Below the pieces are notes generated by a model. That model saw nothing but the letters and a program-made list of their open reading frames with translations, was not told the origin of the DNA and made no database searches. Positions 17,295-26,307 of a stretch of DNA of 64,000 bases are shown piece after piece. The stretch's first letter is position 1; every line of letters begins with the position of its first letter. The stretch comes from Novosphingobium fluoreni (lineage in GTDB: Bacteria > Pseudomonadota > Alphaproteobacteria > Sphingomonadales > Sphingomonadaceae), in contig NZ_JACIDY010000003.1 in assembly GCF_014196615.1 (NCBI RefSeq), forward strand, positions 1 to 64,000, given 5' to 3'. Made by a program: the position numbers and the translations under genes.

Positions 17295-18314
17295 ATGCAT
17301 GAACTTGCCCTGCCGCTGCTGGTCGGCCTGATCGTCGTCGCGCTTGCGTTCGATTATCTGAACGGCCTGCACGATGCCGCCAACTCGATCGCCACCGTCG
17401 TCGCCACCCGTCTGCTCGGCCCGGTCGCGGCGGTGCTGTTCGCCGCCTTCTTCAACTTCGCCGCCTATTTCCTGACGCTGATGTTCCCCGCCTTGCACAA
17501 AGTGGCCGAGACTATCGGCGGCGGGCTGATCGCCAAGGACCTGATCACGCCATCGGTAATCTTCGGCGCGCTGATCGGCGCCATGTTCTGGAACGTCGTG
17601 ACCTGGCTCAAGGGCATCCCCTCGTCCAGCAGCCACGCGCTGGTCGGCGGACTGATCGGCGCGGGCGTCGCCCATGCCGGTCTTACCGGCGTGCAATGGT
17701 CCGGCCTCAACAAGACTCTGATCGCCATCGTCCTGTCTCCGCTGCTGGGCATGATGATCGCGATGGCGCTGATGCTGCTGACAAGCTGGCTTTTCTCCCG
17801 CTCCACCAACCGCGTGGCGGACAAGTCCTTCCGCGTGCTGCACCTGATGTCGTCTGCCGCCTATTCGCTGAGCCACGGCTTGAACGACGCGCAAAAGACG
17901 ATGGGCATCATCACCGTGCTGCTCTATTCCACCGGCTATTACAGCGGCAAGTTCGAGGTGCCGCATTGGGTGGCGATCTGCTGCTACGTCGCCATCGCGC
18001 TGGGCACCATGACCGGCGGCTGGAAGATCATCGAGACGATGGGCAGCCGCATCACCAAGCTCAGCCAGCACCAGGGCTTCTGCGCCTCGATGTCCGGCTC
18101 GATCGTGGTGTTCACCGCGTCGCTGCTGGGCATCCCGGTCTCGACCACGCATACGATCACCGGCTGCATCATCGGCTCGGGCGTCGCACGCCGCACCTCC
18201 GCCGTCCGCTGGGGCGTGGCGCAAAGCGTGGTCATGGCCTGGATCATCACCATCCCCGCCTCCGCCGCCGTGGGCGCGATCTTCTACCTGCTGACGGTGC
18301 CGTTCGGAGGATAG
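17295..18314 (+). CDS. pit: Inorganic phosphate transporter, Pit family
   Basis: This is a low-affinity phosphate (metal-phosphate) symporter of the inner membrane. It has 339 residues with about ten membrane spans. The inverted-repeat signature is present twice, as DYLNGLHDAANSIATVV near the N-terminus and HGLNDAQKTMGI in the second half. SSSHALVGGLIG and STTHTITGCIIG are the paired conserved loops. It forms a unit with the preceding DUF47 gene (11 bp gap). The short length places it with the alphaproteobacterial PitA group rather than the 499-residue E. coli protein. Confidence 0.93.
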   Translation: MHELALPLLVGLIVVALAFDYLNGLHDAANSIATVVATRLLGPVAAVLFAAFFNFAAYFLTLMFPALHKVAETIGGGLIAKDLITPSVIFGALIGAMFWNVVTWLKGIPSSSSHALVGGLIGAGVAHAGLTGVQWSGLNKTLIAIVLSPLLGMMIAMALMLLTSWLFSRSTNRVADKSFRVLHLMSSAAYSLSHGLNDAQKTMGIITVLLYSTGYYSGKFEVPHWVAICCYVAIALGTMTGGWKIIETMGSRITKLSQHQGFCASMSGSIVVFTASLLGIPVSTTHTITGCIIGSGVARRTSAVRWGVAQSVVMAWIITIPASAAVGAIFYLLTVPFGG

Positions 18315-18370
18315 CGGTCCCACGGGGCGTATCTCCCCGGGGTTCCTGCCCTGGGCACCGTCGCGGAAAG

Positions 18371-20311
18371 TCAGTTCGCCGGATTGTATTTTTGAACGAA
18401 GCGTATGCTCTCGGTAAGCATGCGCTTGCGGGTTTCCTCCTTCGAAAGCCAGTGGTCCTCACCCTGAAGGGTGATGAGCTCGAACGGCTTGCCGTTGTCC
18501 TTCAAGGCATCGGCCATCACCCGGCTTTGGCCGTAGTCCACCACGGTATCATCCTTGCCGTGGATCAACATGATCGGGCCATCCGCTCCGGCCGCAAACT
18601 TGCGGGGTGATACCGCCGAAAAGCCCTTCGGTTCACCCAGTTGCCGCTTCAGGGCGCGGCTCAGCATCTTGGAGCCGCCACTCTCACGAGTATCCGTGTT
18701 GTACATTAAACCGAGATCGGAAATCCCGGCCACGGCCACCGCGCATCGGTATATCCCGTGTTGCAGCGTGACACCGGCCAGCGCCGCATAGCCGCCATAG
18801 CTGGCACCAACGATACAGGCCCGCTTGGGATCGACGATGCCTTTTGCCGCCAGCGCGGAAAGCCCATCGGAGATATCGGTCTGCATCTTGCGGCCCCACT
18901 CGCCATCACCAGCGCGACGCAAGCTATAGGAACCGCCGGTCGAGCCGCGGAAATTAGGCTGAAACACCGCGTAGCCGCGAGAAGCAAATGCTTGCGCCAT
19001 CCAGTCGAACTGCACCGTGTCATGCGCCGCCGGCCCCCCGTGGGGTAGCATGATGACGGGCAGGTTCTTTGCCGGTATTCCAGGTGGCAAAGTCAGTACA
19101 CCGTTCAACGCCAACCCATCCTGCGCCTCATAGAGCACGAGCGAAATCGGGCCGACCTGCTCCGGTGCAATCCGAAGACGCTCGTAGCCGATAGGCTCGG
19201 CGTGCTTACCGGCCACGTCCACTCGGTACCATGTGCCGCTATCGCCATTCCCTGATGTCCGCACCAGAACCTTGGAGAAGTTCGGCGTGTAGTCCATCAG
19301 TTGGGTGTTGAGCCCCTTGAACGCGCGGAAAATCGCCGTCAGCGCTCGCTGCTGCGCCGGGTCACTCATCACCGTGACCCGAGTGTCGCCGTCCGTCCGG
19401 TAACCCTGCAGACGACCTGTGACCTTGTCGACGAACACCCGATCGATCGCGATACCGGGAACGATCTCCTTTGCATCCCCGCCCATTATGGGCACTTCGA
19501 ACCAACGCTGGCCGTGCTGGTCGTCTGCGGTCTCATAGATCACGCTACTACCGTCATGCCCGAACGAGATCAGGCTGATATCACCTGTCGGCGTGGTGCC
19601 GCGCGCCAATTCCTTGGACTTCGCACCGGTGATCCGCCAGCCACCGTCGATTTGAGAAACATCGAGCATCGCGCCAACCTTGCCCGAGGTATCGATCAAC
19701 CAATCGCGGAAGTGATCCTCTTCGGGGGGCGGAGCGACGGCCCGTGCCCTATTGGTGGACAGATCAACGCCATAGAGCGTCGTGCGGCCATGCTCCATGT
19801 ACCGCCCCGAACCGCCCATCTGCAGGGCGATCCCGCCGAAAAAGCCCACAGTGCGGCCGTCGATCGATCGGATGCCATATTGCCCGCGCGTGGTGCGTGC
19901 CACCGAATCTGTGTTGGCAAAGACGGAGCCGGAAACACCGCCCGGCTTCATCGCCAGAATGATAGTGCCGGTCAGTTCGTACTTGTCAGCGGTGAAGCCA
20001 AATACCGGCACTGTCGACGTGGTCGTCAGCAGAACCGTCTTATCATCCGCCCATTGAATGCTGCGCACCTTGCCCGGTCCGGCCGAGATATTGACGAAGG
20101 GCTTGTCCTGACCATCGATGGCGACGATCCGACGCTCGCCTTTGATCCGCACAACCGCAGCCGTCAGCGAACCATCGGGCGAGATGGCCGCGTCCTCGAA
20201 CTGAGACAATTCCCCATAAGCATCGAGCGGCGGCGCTTCAGCTGCCCGCGCACCGCCTAGGACTGACGCGACAGACATAGCCGTCACCGCATATTTCAAG
20301 ATCAGCTTCAA
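18371..20311 (-). CDS. S9-family (acylaminoacyl/dipeptidyl-type) peptidase, exported
   Basis: This is a serine peptidase of 646 residues. The TTG at 20311 is chosen because a GGGGGG tract lies just upstream and the product then begins with a normal signal peptide (KLILKYAVTAMSVAS... cleaved near ARAAE). The N-terminal half is a beta-propeller (PDGSL, IQWADDKTVLLTT). The C-terminal alpha/beta hydrolase domain has Ser504 in GASYGGYA, an Asp in GKDDTVVDYG and a His in GEDHWLS. It would trim peptides in the periplasm. It is convergent with pit. Confidence 0.88.
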   Translation of the reverse strand: MKLILKYAVTAMSVASVLGGARAAEAPPLDAYGELSQFEDAAISPDGSLTAAVVRIKGERRIVAIDGQDKPFVNISAGPGKVRSIQWADDKTVLLTTTSTVPVFGFTADKYELTGTIILAMKPGGVSGSVFANTDSVARTTRGQYGIRSIDGRTVGFFGGIALQMGGSGRYMEHGRTTLYGVDLSTNRARAVAPPPEEDHFRDWLIDTSGKVGAMLDVSQIDGGWRITGAKSKELARGTTPTGDISLISFGHDGSSVIYETADDQHGQRWFEVPIMGGDAKEIVPGIAIDRVFVDKVTGRLQGYRTDGDTRVTVMSDPAQQRALTAIFRAFKGLNTQLMDYTPNFSKVLVRTSGNGDSGTWYRVDVAGKHAEPIGYERLRIAPEQVGPISLVLYEAQDGLALNGVLTLPPGIPAKNLPVIMLPHGGPAAHDTVQFDWMAQAFASRGYAVFQPNFRGSTGGSYSLRRAGDGEWGRKMQTDISDGLSALAAKGIVDPKRACIVGASYGGYAALAGVTLQHGIYRCAVAVAGISDLGLMYNTDTRESGGSKMLSRALKRQLGEPKGFSAVSPRKFAAGADGPIMLIHGKDDTVVDYGQSRVMADALKDNGKPFELITLQGEDHWLSKEETRKRMLTESIRFVQKYNPAN

Positions 20312-20405
20312 GATTCTACCCCCCGGTGAGTGGGATAGTATTCCGGCTAACAATGTGTCTGACAAGAATTCTCTACAGGAATAGGGAACGCCCGACCGCC
20401 CCCCT

Positions 20406-21752
20406 TTACGCCTCCTCCATCACCGCCAATACGTCATCCACGCAGGCGGTGGCGAAGGCGGTGTATTCGTCGGCGACGGCGTATGGCAGCAGTATGCGGC
20501 GGCCTTCGACCAGCGCCCCGCAGCTGTAGGTAACGTTGGGCACATAGCCGCCGCGATGTTCGGCGCTGGGATGGATCAGCGGGGAGCGGGTGCGGGCAAG
20601 AACGCGGGAGGGGTCGTGCTTGTCCAGCAGGCATGCGCCGATCGCATAGCCGCGCACCAAGCCGACGCCGTGGGTGAACACCAGCCAGCCTTCGTCGATT
20701 TCGATGGGTGATCCGCAATTGCCGATCTGCACGAATTCCCACGGGTACTTGGGCGCCATGATCGGCTGGCCCTCTTCCCAGGTGTAAAGATCGTCCGAGC
20801 GCAGCAGCCAGATGCTCTCGCTGTCCTGGCGGCCGAGCATCACGAATTGTCCGTCGATCTGGCGCGGGAACAGCGCCATGCCCTTGTAGCCCGTCATCGC
20901 ACCGGCCAGCGGGCGCATGTCGAAGCGGCGCAAGTCTATTCCGCGCAGCAGTTCCTGGCGGACCGACTTGCCATCGAACGCGGTGTAGGTGCCGATCACC
21001 GTCTCCACACCCTCGGCATCGCGGAACGGAACCATGCGCAAGTCTTCCACACCTTGGCGCTGGCTGGGCAGGATGGGGAAGACGACGGTTTCAGAGATAT
21101 CCTGGCTGTCCTCGCAGATGAGCCGCACCCAGCCGCCCTCACTATCGTTCTCCACGCGCGGCGGGACGCAGTTCGGACTGACCGGATCGATCGTGATCCC
21201 GGTGCCGCCGTCCCACGTTCCGGCGCGGAAGGTGACGGATGAGATATGCCCCTCCCCGATGCCACGCAGGGACAGGATGAAGCGCAACTGGCCGTCATCG
21301 CTGAGGCCCTGCTCGCCGGGAATGCGCACGATGCTGGGATTGAACAGCGCGGCGGATTCGAAGGCGTATTCCTGGCTGAAGTAAGCGCCAGCGATCAGCT
21401 TGTCCTCATGGCTCAAGTCGCAGATTTCCGGCATCCGATCGGCAAGCGCGTCGACTTGGCGCAGGAACACCGCATCGGCATTGCGATGGCGCTGGTGCAT
21501 AGGGCCGGCGATATGGTCCAGCATGTGCTGCCGCACCTCCGGGTCCAGGCCGCGCAGCCGCTCCAGCACCGCCTGCTGCCGCGTGGGCCTGCCATCGGCG
21601 AACGCCTTGGGGTATTCGAAACTGAATGGCCGGATCACCGTGCGGGCGGGATCGGGATGAAGCTCCAGATCGATCTTCTGGAAAACATCGGAAGCAATCA
21701 TATCAGCGGCGATCCCATAGTATGCAGGAGCAGACGCTTCGACGTAACCCAT
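20406..21752 (-). CDS. Glycoside hydrolase family 130-type phosphorylase
   Basis: This 448-residue protein resembles GH130 enzymes, five-bladed propellers that phosphorolyse beta-mannosides. Recognisable segments are ESAALFNPSIV, the repeated WLLRSDDLYTWE blade, GNCGSPIEIDEGWLVFTHGVG and YSCGALVEGRRILLPYAVAD. The ATG at 21752 is preceded by a run of seven G. There is no signal peptide, so it acts in the cytoplasm, as phosphorylases do. It is divergent from an alginate-export-type porin, which suggests import and breakdown of an oligosaccharide, but no binding protein or transporter is adjacent. The exact substrate cannot be read from the sequence. Confidence 0.75.
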   Translation of the reverse strand: MGYVEASAPAYYGIAADMIASDVFQKIDLELHPDPARTVIRPFSFEYPKAFADGRPTRQQAVLERLRGLDPEVRQHMLDHIAGPMHQRHRNADAVFLRQVDALADRMPEICDLSHEDKLIAGAYFSQEYAFESAALFNPSIVRIPGEQGLSDDGQLRFILSLRGIGEGHISSVTFRAGTWDGGTGITIDPVSPNCVPPRVENDSEGGWVRLICEDSQDISETVVFPILPSQRQGVEDLRMVPFRDAEGVETVIGTYTAFDGKSVRQELLRGIDLRRFDMRPLAGAMTGYKGMALFPRQIDGQFVMLGRQDSESIWLLRSDDLYTWEEGQPIMAPKYPWEFVQIGNCGSPIEIDEGWLVFTHGVGLVRGYAIGACLLDKHDPSRVLARTRSPLIHPSAEHRGGYVPNVTYSCGALVEGRRILLPYAVADEYTAFATACVDDVLAVMEEA

Positions 21753-21930
21753 GTTCCCCCCGGCAGCACTTTGCAGCAGGTGCCTTCCAGGGCCATCGGG
21801 CCGGTTGGCAACGCTTCGTAACAATGCTAGCCGCGCGCTCACCGGGGCGATGCAACCTCCCGGACAAGCGCAGCGCGCGCTCAAGCGTTGCTTCTTCCGC
21901 CGGCGGTGCCGGTCGATGGAGCTTGTCCCG

Positions 21931-23298
21931 ATGCGCCGTTTCCCCTTGTCCACCGGCGCGCTGATCGCCGCACTGCTGCCCGCGGGCGTTTGCGCCAAGG
22001 CTCCCACGTTGCAAGCCGCCATCGGCGCGCCCGATGATTTCACCCTCTCAGGCAGCGTGCGTCTGCGGTACGAGACGATCGCAGGCGCACCGCGACCGAT
22101 CTACCGATCCGATGACGAGGAACTGGCGCTGCGCACCACCCTCGCGGCCGAGTATCACGCGCATGGCATCCGGATCGGCGCGGAAGTCTATGACAGCCGC
22201 ATCACTCTCGACAGACCGGGCAGCCCGGTGACGACCAGCGAAGTGAACGCGCTGGAACTGGTGCAGGCGTATGTCGGCGCGGACCTGGGCCAGGCGCTGG
22301 GCCGGGGCACCAAGGCGCAAGTGATGGTGGGGCGGATGATGCTGAACCTGGGCTCTCGCCGCCTGGTCGCCGCCGATGACTATCGCAACACCACCAACAG
22401 CTACACCGGCGTTCGCGCCGACATGACGCTGGCCGATGGGACGACGGGCACCTTCATCTATACCCTGCCGCAGTACCGCCTGCCGGACGACGCTCCGGCA
22501 CTTCGGCGCGGGAAAGTGCAGATGGACCGGGAGAGCCTGAACCTGCGGCTGTGGGGCGGCCTGATCGCCCATCCACGAACACTGGCGGGGGCGACGGCGG
22601 AACTCAGTTTCTTTCGGCTGCAAGAGCGGGACAGCCCGGCGCTACCCACACGCAACCGCGATCTGACCACGGTCGGAGCGCGGCTGATCCGTGATCCCAA
22701 GCCCGCCCTCTGGGACTTCGAGCTTGAGGGTATCTACCAGACCGGTTCGATCCGGGCGAGCCTGGCTCCATCGGCGGCGCGGCAGGCGGTGAGCGCGTGG
22801 TTCGTCCATGCCGACGCGGGATACAGCTTCCCCGGCGCCGCGAAGCTGCGCCTCTCCGCCGAATTCGACTATGCCAGCGGTGATGGTCGCGGTGGGCGCT
22901 ATGGCCGGTTCGACACGCTGTTCGGCATGCGCCGCGCCGATCTTGCTCCTGCCGGTATCTATAACGCCCTGCTCCGCAGCAACATCATGACGCCTGGCAT
23001 CCGGGTGGAGGCTGCACCGGGCAAGCGGCTGGACATGTTCGCGGCCTACCGCGGGCTATGGCTGGCGGACCGCTTCGACGCGTTTTCCGGCACCGGAGTG
23101 CGCGATCCCAATGGCCGCAGCGGGCGCTTTGCCGGTCAGCAACTGGAAGGCCGCGTGCGATACTGGCTGGTCCCCGGCTTTCTGCGGGGTGAGATCGACG
23201 CACTCTGGCTGGCACGCGGACGCTTTCTGAAGACCGCGCCAGGGGCCAGGGACAAGGATGCAAAGTACCTGGCAGTCGCGGCCACGGCGACGTTTTGA
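21931..23298 (+). CDS. Alginate-export-family outer-membrane porin
   Basis: This is a predicted 455-residue outer-membrane beta-barrel. The signal peptide covers about residues 1-23 (RRFPLSTGALIAALLPAGVCA). The mature chain starts with FTLSGSVRLRYETI and contains DDEELALRTTLAAEYHA, VMVGRMMLNLGSRRL and alternating strands throughout, matching the AlgE-like alginate_exp family. It ends in a barrel-type TATF. The ATG at 21931 has GGAG nine bases upstream; the ATG at 21916 is possible. The family exports or takes up anionic polysaccharides or small substrates, and despite its name it need not handle alginate. It shares a 178-bp divergent gap with the GH130 gene. Confidence 0.82.
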   Translation: MRRFPLSTGALIAALLPAGVCAKAPTLQAAIGAPDDFTLSGSVRLRYETIAGAPRPIYRSDDEELALRTTLAAEYHAHGIRIGAEVYDSRITLDRPGSPVTTSEVNALELVQAYVGADLGQALGRGTKAQVMVGRMMLNLGSRRLVAADDYRNTTNSYTGVRADMTLADGTTGTFIYTLPQYRLPDDAPALRRGKVQMDRESLNLRLWGGLIAHPRTLAGATAELSFFRLQERDSPALPTRNRDLTTVGARLIRDPKPALWDFELEGIYQTGSIRASLAPSAARQAVSAWFVHADAGYSFPGAAKLRLSAEFDYASGDGRGGRYGRFDTLFGMRRADLAPAGIYNALLRSNIMTPGIRVEAAPGKRLDMFAAYRGLWLADRFDAFSGTGVRDPNGRSGRFAGQQLEGRVRYWLVPGFLRGEIDALWLARGRFLKTAPGARDKDAKYLAVAATATF

Positions 23299-23320
23299 GG
23301 GACACGCCGATTGCCCTACA

Positions 23321-23393
23321 CCGTTCGTGTCGAGCGAAGTCGAGACACGCTGGCCTGGCGCTGCCGTGCCTCGGCTTCGCTCCACACGAACGG
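23321..23393. repeat. Paired REP-like palindrome, 17-nt loop
   Basis: Arms 23321-23348 and 23366-23393 are imperfect reverse complements (the right arm has a few changes) of the TTCGTGTCGAGCGAAGTC unit. It lies between the convergent porin and M2 peptidase genes and may act as a two-way terminator. Confidence 0.8.
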
Positions 23394-23456
23394 AGGGGCG
23401 AAGGTAACTGAGGTTTGAGTGAGAGGCGCGTCAACACGCCCCTCACCCTCATCACA

Positions 23457-25295
23457 TCACCAGCCGCAGGTCTTGCCCTTGTTCTGCTTTTGCAGCCAGG
23501 CCGTCAGCGGTGCGAAATAGCGCAGCATGGGCTTGCCGCTCATTTCGCGGCTGCCGGTGAAGGCTTGCAACGCATCGGGCCAGGGCCTGGACGCGCCCAT
23601 CTCCAGCATGGCGTTCATCTTCTCGCCCACCTTCTTGTTGCCATAGAAGCTGCAGCGATGCAGCGGCCCCTTCCAGCCGGACTGCTTGCACGCCGCCTCA
23701 TAGAACTGGAACTGCAGCAGCCGCGCCAGGAAATAGCGCGTATAGGGGACCACGGCGGGCACGTGGTACTTGGCCCCGGCGTCGAACGCGTCGGCCGGGC
23801 GGTCTCCTGGCGGCACGATGCCCTGGTATTGCAGGCGCATCTGGTTCCACGCGGTCTCATACTGATCGGGCGTGATCTCGCCCGAGAAGATCTTCCAGCG
23901 ATAGCGATCGATCAACAGGCCGAAGGGCAGGAACGCCACCTTGTCCATCGCCTGGCGCAGCAGCAGGCCGGTGTCCTTGTCAGCGCCGGGAACGCGGCTC
24001 TTGTCCAGCAGGTCGATGTCGACGAGATACTGCGGCGTGATCGACAGCGCCATGGTGTCGCCGATCGCCTCGTGGAAGCCGTCGTTCGCTCCGTCTAGGT
24101 AGTAGGACGGCTGCTTATTGTAGGCGCGCTGGTAGTAATTGTGGCCCAGCTCGTGATGGATGGTGATGAAATCATCTCCGTTGACCTTGGTGCACATCTT
24201 GATGCGCAGGTCGTCCTTGTTGTCGATGTCCCAGGCGGAGGCATGGCAGACGACTTCGCGATCGGCGGGCTTGGTGATCTGAGAGCGTTCCCAGAAGGTC
24301 TGCGGCAACGCGGCAAAGCCCAGCGAGGAGTAGAAACCCTCACCCGCCTTGACCATCTTGACCGGGTCATAGCCCTTGGCCTTCAGCAGATCACCCACAT
24401 CATAGCCCAGATCGCCCGCGCCGGCCGGGGCGACGATATCGTAGATGTTGCCCCATTCCTGCGCCCACATGTTGCCCAGCAGGTCGGCACGGATCGGGCC
24501 GCTCGCCTTTTGCACGCCATCGCCGTACTTCTCGTTCAGCTTGGTGCGGGTGTAGCAGTGCAGCTGGTCGTACAGCGGCTTGACTTCGGCCCACAGCTTT
24601 TCGGTCAGTGCGGCGAACTGCTCGGGCGTCATGTCATAGTTCGAGCGCCACAGCGCGCCGGTATCGGCGTAGCCCAGTTCCTTGGCGCCGGCGTTCTCCA
24701 GCTCCACCATCTTCACGTAGTCCGCCTTCATCGGCTTGCCCACGTTGTCGTGCCAGCTGGTCCACATCTCGGCCAGTTCCGCCGGGTTGCGGTTTTCGCC
24801 CATGGCGGCCTCGATGTCGGAGCCGTTGATCGGCTGGCCCTTCAGCGTGCCCTTGCCCTTGCCGTATATGCCCTGCAGCCGCGCGGTCAGCGTCGCCAGT
24901 TCCTCGGCCGCACCGGGGCGACTGGGGGCGGGCTGCACGATCAGGGTGCGCATTCGGCTGAGTTTGCGGTTAACGTCGTACGACAGGCCCGGCTGCTGCG
25001 CGAAAGTCGCGGCCTTTAGCGCGGTGTCGACGTTGAACTTGTCCTTATCGGCCGTGGCGCGTGCCGTCACGGCTTCGCTGTCAACGGTGATGTAGGTGTT
25101 ATAAACCCAGTCGGCCTGCGCCTGCTCGATCGTCTTCTGGTTGTAGGTCGCCTCGGCCTGTTCGACGAACTGGGCGGCGGTCTGCGGCGCGGACGAAGCG
25201 GGTGCGGCCGGTGCAGGCGCATCCTGCGCGTTGGCAGGAACGGCAGCGGCCATCGCCCCGGCCAGCGCCAGCAGCGAGATTGCGTGTGATTTCAT
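23457..25295 (-). CDS. M2-family dipeptidyl carboxypeptidase (angiotensin-converting-enzyme-like)
   Basis: This is an exported zinc peptidase of 612 residues from the ATG at 25295. The signal peptide ends near ANAQD and is followed by an Ala/Pro-rich linker. The zinc site is HHELGH (His381, Glu382, His385), with the third ligand in GFHEAIGD about 24 residues later. Family motifs WRSNYDM, MWAQEW and PYTRYFLARLLQFQFYEA are present, so it is a full-length single-domain ACE homologue. It should remove C-terminal dipeptides in the periplasm. Bacterial M2 enzymes are common in sphingomonads and xanthomonads. It is convergent with the porin gene across a REP element. Confidence 0.93.
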   Translation of the reverse strand: MKSHAISLLALAGAMAAAVPANAQDAPAPAAPASSAPQTAAQFVEQAEATYNQKTIEQAQADWVYNTYITVDSEAVTARATADKDKFNVDTALKAATFAQQPGLSYDVNRKLSRMRTLIVQPAPSRPGAAEELATLTARLQGIYGKGKGTLKGQPINGSDIEAAMGENRNPAELAEMWTSWHDNVGKPMKADYVKMVELENAGAKELGYADTGALWRSNYDMTPEQFAALTEKLWAEVKPLYDQLHCYTRTKLNEKYGDGVQKASGPIRADLLGNMWAQEWGNIYDIVAPAGAGDLGYDVGDLLKAKGYDPVKMVKAGEGFYSSLGFAALPQTFWERSQITKPADREVVCHASAWDIDNKDDLRIKMCTKVNGDDFITIHHELGHNYYQRAYNKQPSYYLDGANDGFHEAIGDTMALSITPQYLVDIDLLDKSRVPGADKDTGLLLRQAMDKVAFLPFGLLIDRYRWKIFSGEITPDQYETAWNQMRLQYQGIVPPGDRPADAFDAGAKYHVPAVVPYTRYFLARLLQFQFYEAACKQSGWKGPLHRCSFYGNKKVGEKMNAMLEMGASRPWPDALQAFTGSREMSGKPMLRYFAPLTAWLQKQNKGKTCGW

Positions 25296-25421
25296 GGGTG
25301 CCCCGTTATTCTCATTATCAGACGGGCCATGCTGGCGCTGCACTGACACGCGGTCAAGCGGCGGGTTCGGGGGGCACGCCGTGTCTTTTCAGGCAGCCAT
25401 CCGTGCGTGGCGATGCCCCGA

Positions 25422-26177
25422 TCACGCGTTGAGGAAAGCCACCATCGCCTGACCCAGCGCCGCCTGCGTCACCGATGACATGTGCGTGCCCGGTATCTCG
25501 ACATAGCGCGCATCGGGCAGAGCCTGAGCCAGCGCAGGGGCGGAGCCGTTGTCATCATCGTCCGCACCACAGACCACCAGCGTCGGCATCGTCACGGCGG
25601 CCAGGTCTTCGGCGGACGTATCGTCAACCGATGCCAGCAACAGGCGCGCCGCCACCCGGTCCACCTTCTGGCTCTTCATGAAAGACTTGGAGATGAAGGC
25701 CGGGTCACCATGCTTGATCTCGTCATAGCGGTCGATCGCATCGATGAAGAAGGCGCTGCGCCGCGCCCAATTGCCAAGCCCTTCGATCCCCATGCCGCCC
25801 AGGATCAGCTTGCGCGGCGCCAGACCCGCCAAAACCGATCGCACCGCCGTGCGCGATCCCAGCGAGAAGCCGCCCATGTCAAAGTCGGTCAGGCCCAGCT
25901 GCTCCACCACCGCCAGCGCATCGCGCACCAGCACGTCGGCGGGGTAGGCCGCGGGGTCGTGCGGCGCTTCGCTTTGGCCATGGGCCCGCAAGTCCGGCAT
26001 GATCACTTCGAACCCGGCAACGGCCAGCTTCTGCGCCGTGCCAAACTTTATCCAGTTGATCTGCGCGCTGGAAAACAGGCCATGGAGCAGCAGGAGCGGA
26101 CGGCCCGATCCCAGGCGATGAACCGCCAGCTGGCATCCACCATAGCCCGGCATTGTCTCGATACGCGCGTCTAACAT
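25422..26177 (-). CDS. Alpha/beta-fold hydrolase
   Basis: This is a 251-residue hydrolase of unknown substrate. The oxyanion motif is LLLHGLFSS (residues 28-36), the nucleophile serine sits in GGFSLGSRT, an Asp is in VVCGADDDDNGS and the His is in GTHMSS near the C-terminus. There is no signal peptide. The ATG at 26177 has GGAGG upstream at good spacing. It is divergent from the DUF4403 lipoprotein gene. The acidic DDDD run after strand 6 is unusual. Esterase, lactonase or haloperoxidase-like activity cannot be told apart from sequence. Confidence 0.8.
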   Translation of the reverse strand: MLDARIETMPGYGGCQLAVHRLGSGRPLLLLHGLFSSAQINWIKFGTAQKLAVAGFEVIMPDLRAHGQSEAPHDPAAYPADVLVRDALAVVEQLGLTDFDMGGFSLGSRTAVRSVLAGLAPRKLILGGMGIEGLGNWARRSAFFIDAIDRYDEIKHGDPAFISKSFMKSQKVDRVAARLLLASVDDTSAEDLAAVTMPTLVVCGADDDDNGSAPALAQALPDARYVEIPGTHMSSVTQAALGQAMVAFLNA

Positions 26178-26307
26178 GGATAAGCGGCCTCCTTGAAACG
26201 CCACATGGCCCAGGCGGGCAAAGTGGGCAAGGCGCGGGTTTCGGGAACAGCCGCCTAGATCGAGAGTTTGCGCTCGATCGGCAATCGTTCCACAAGGCAT
26301 CGCGGGC

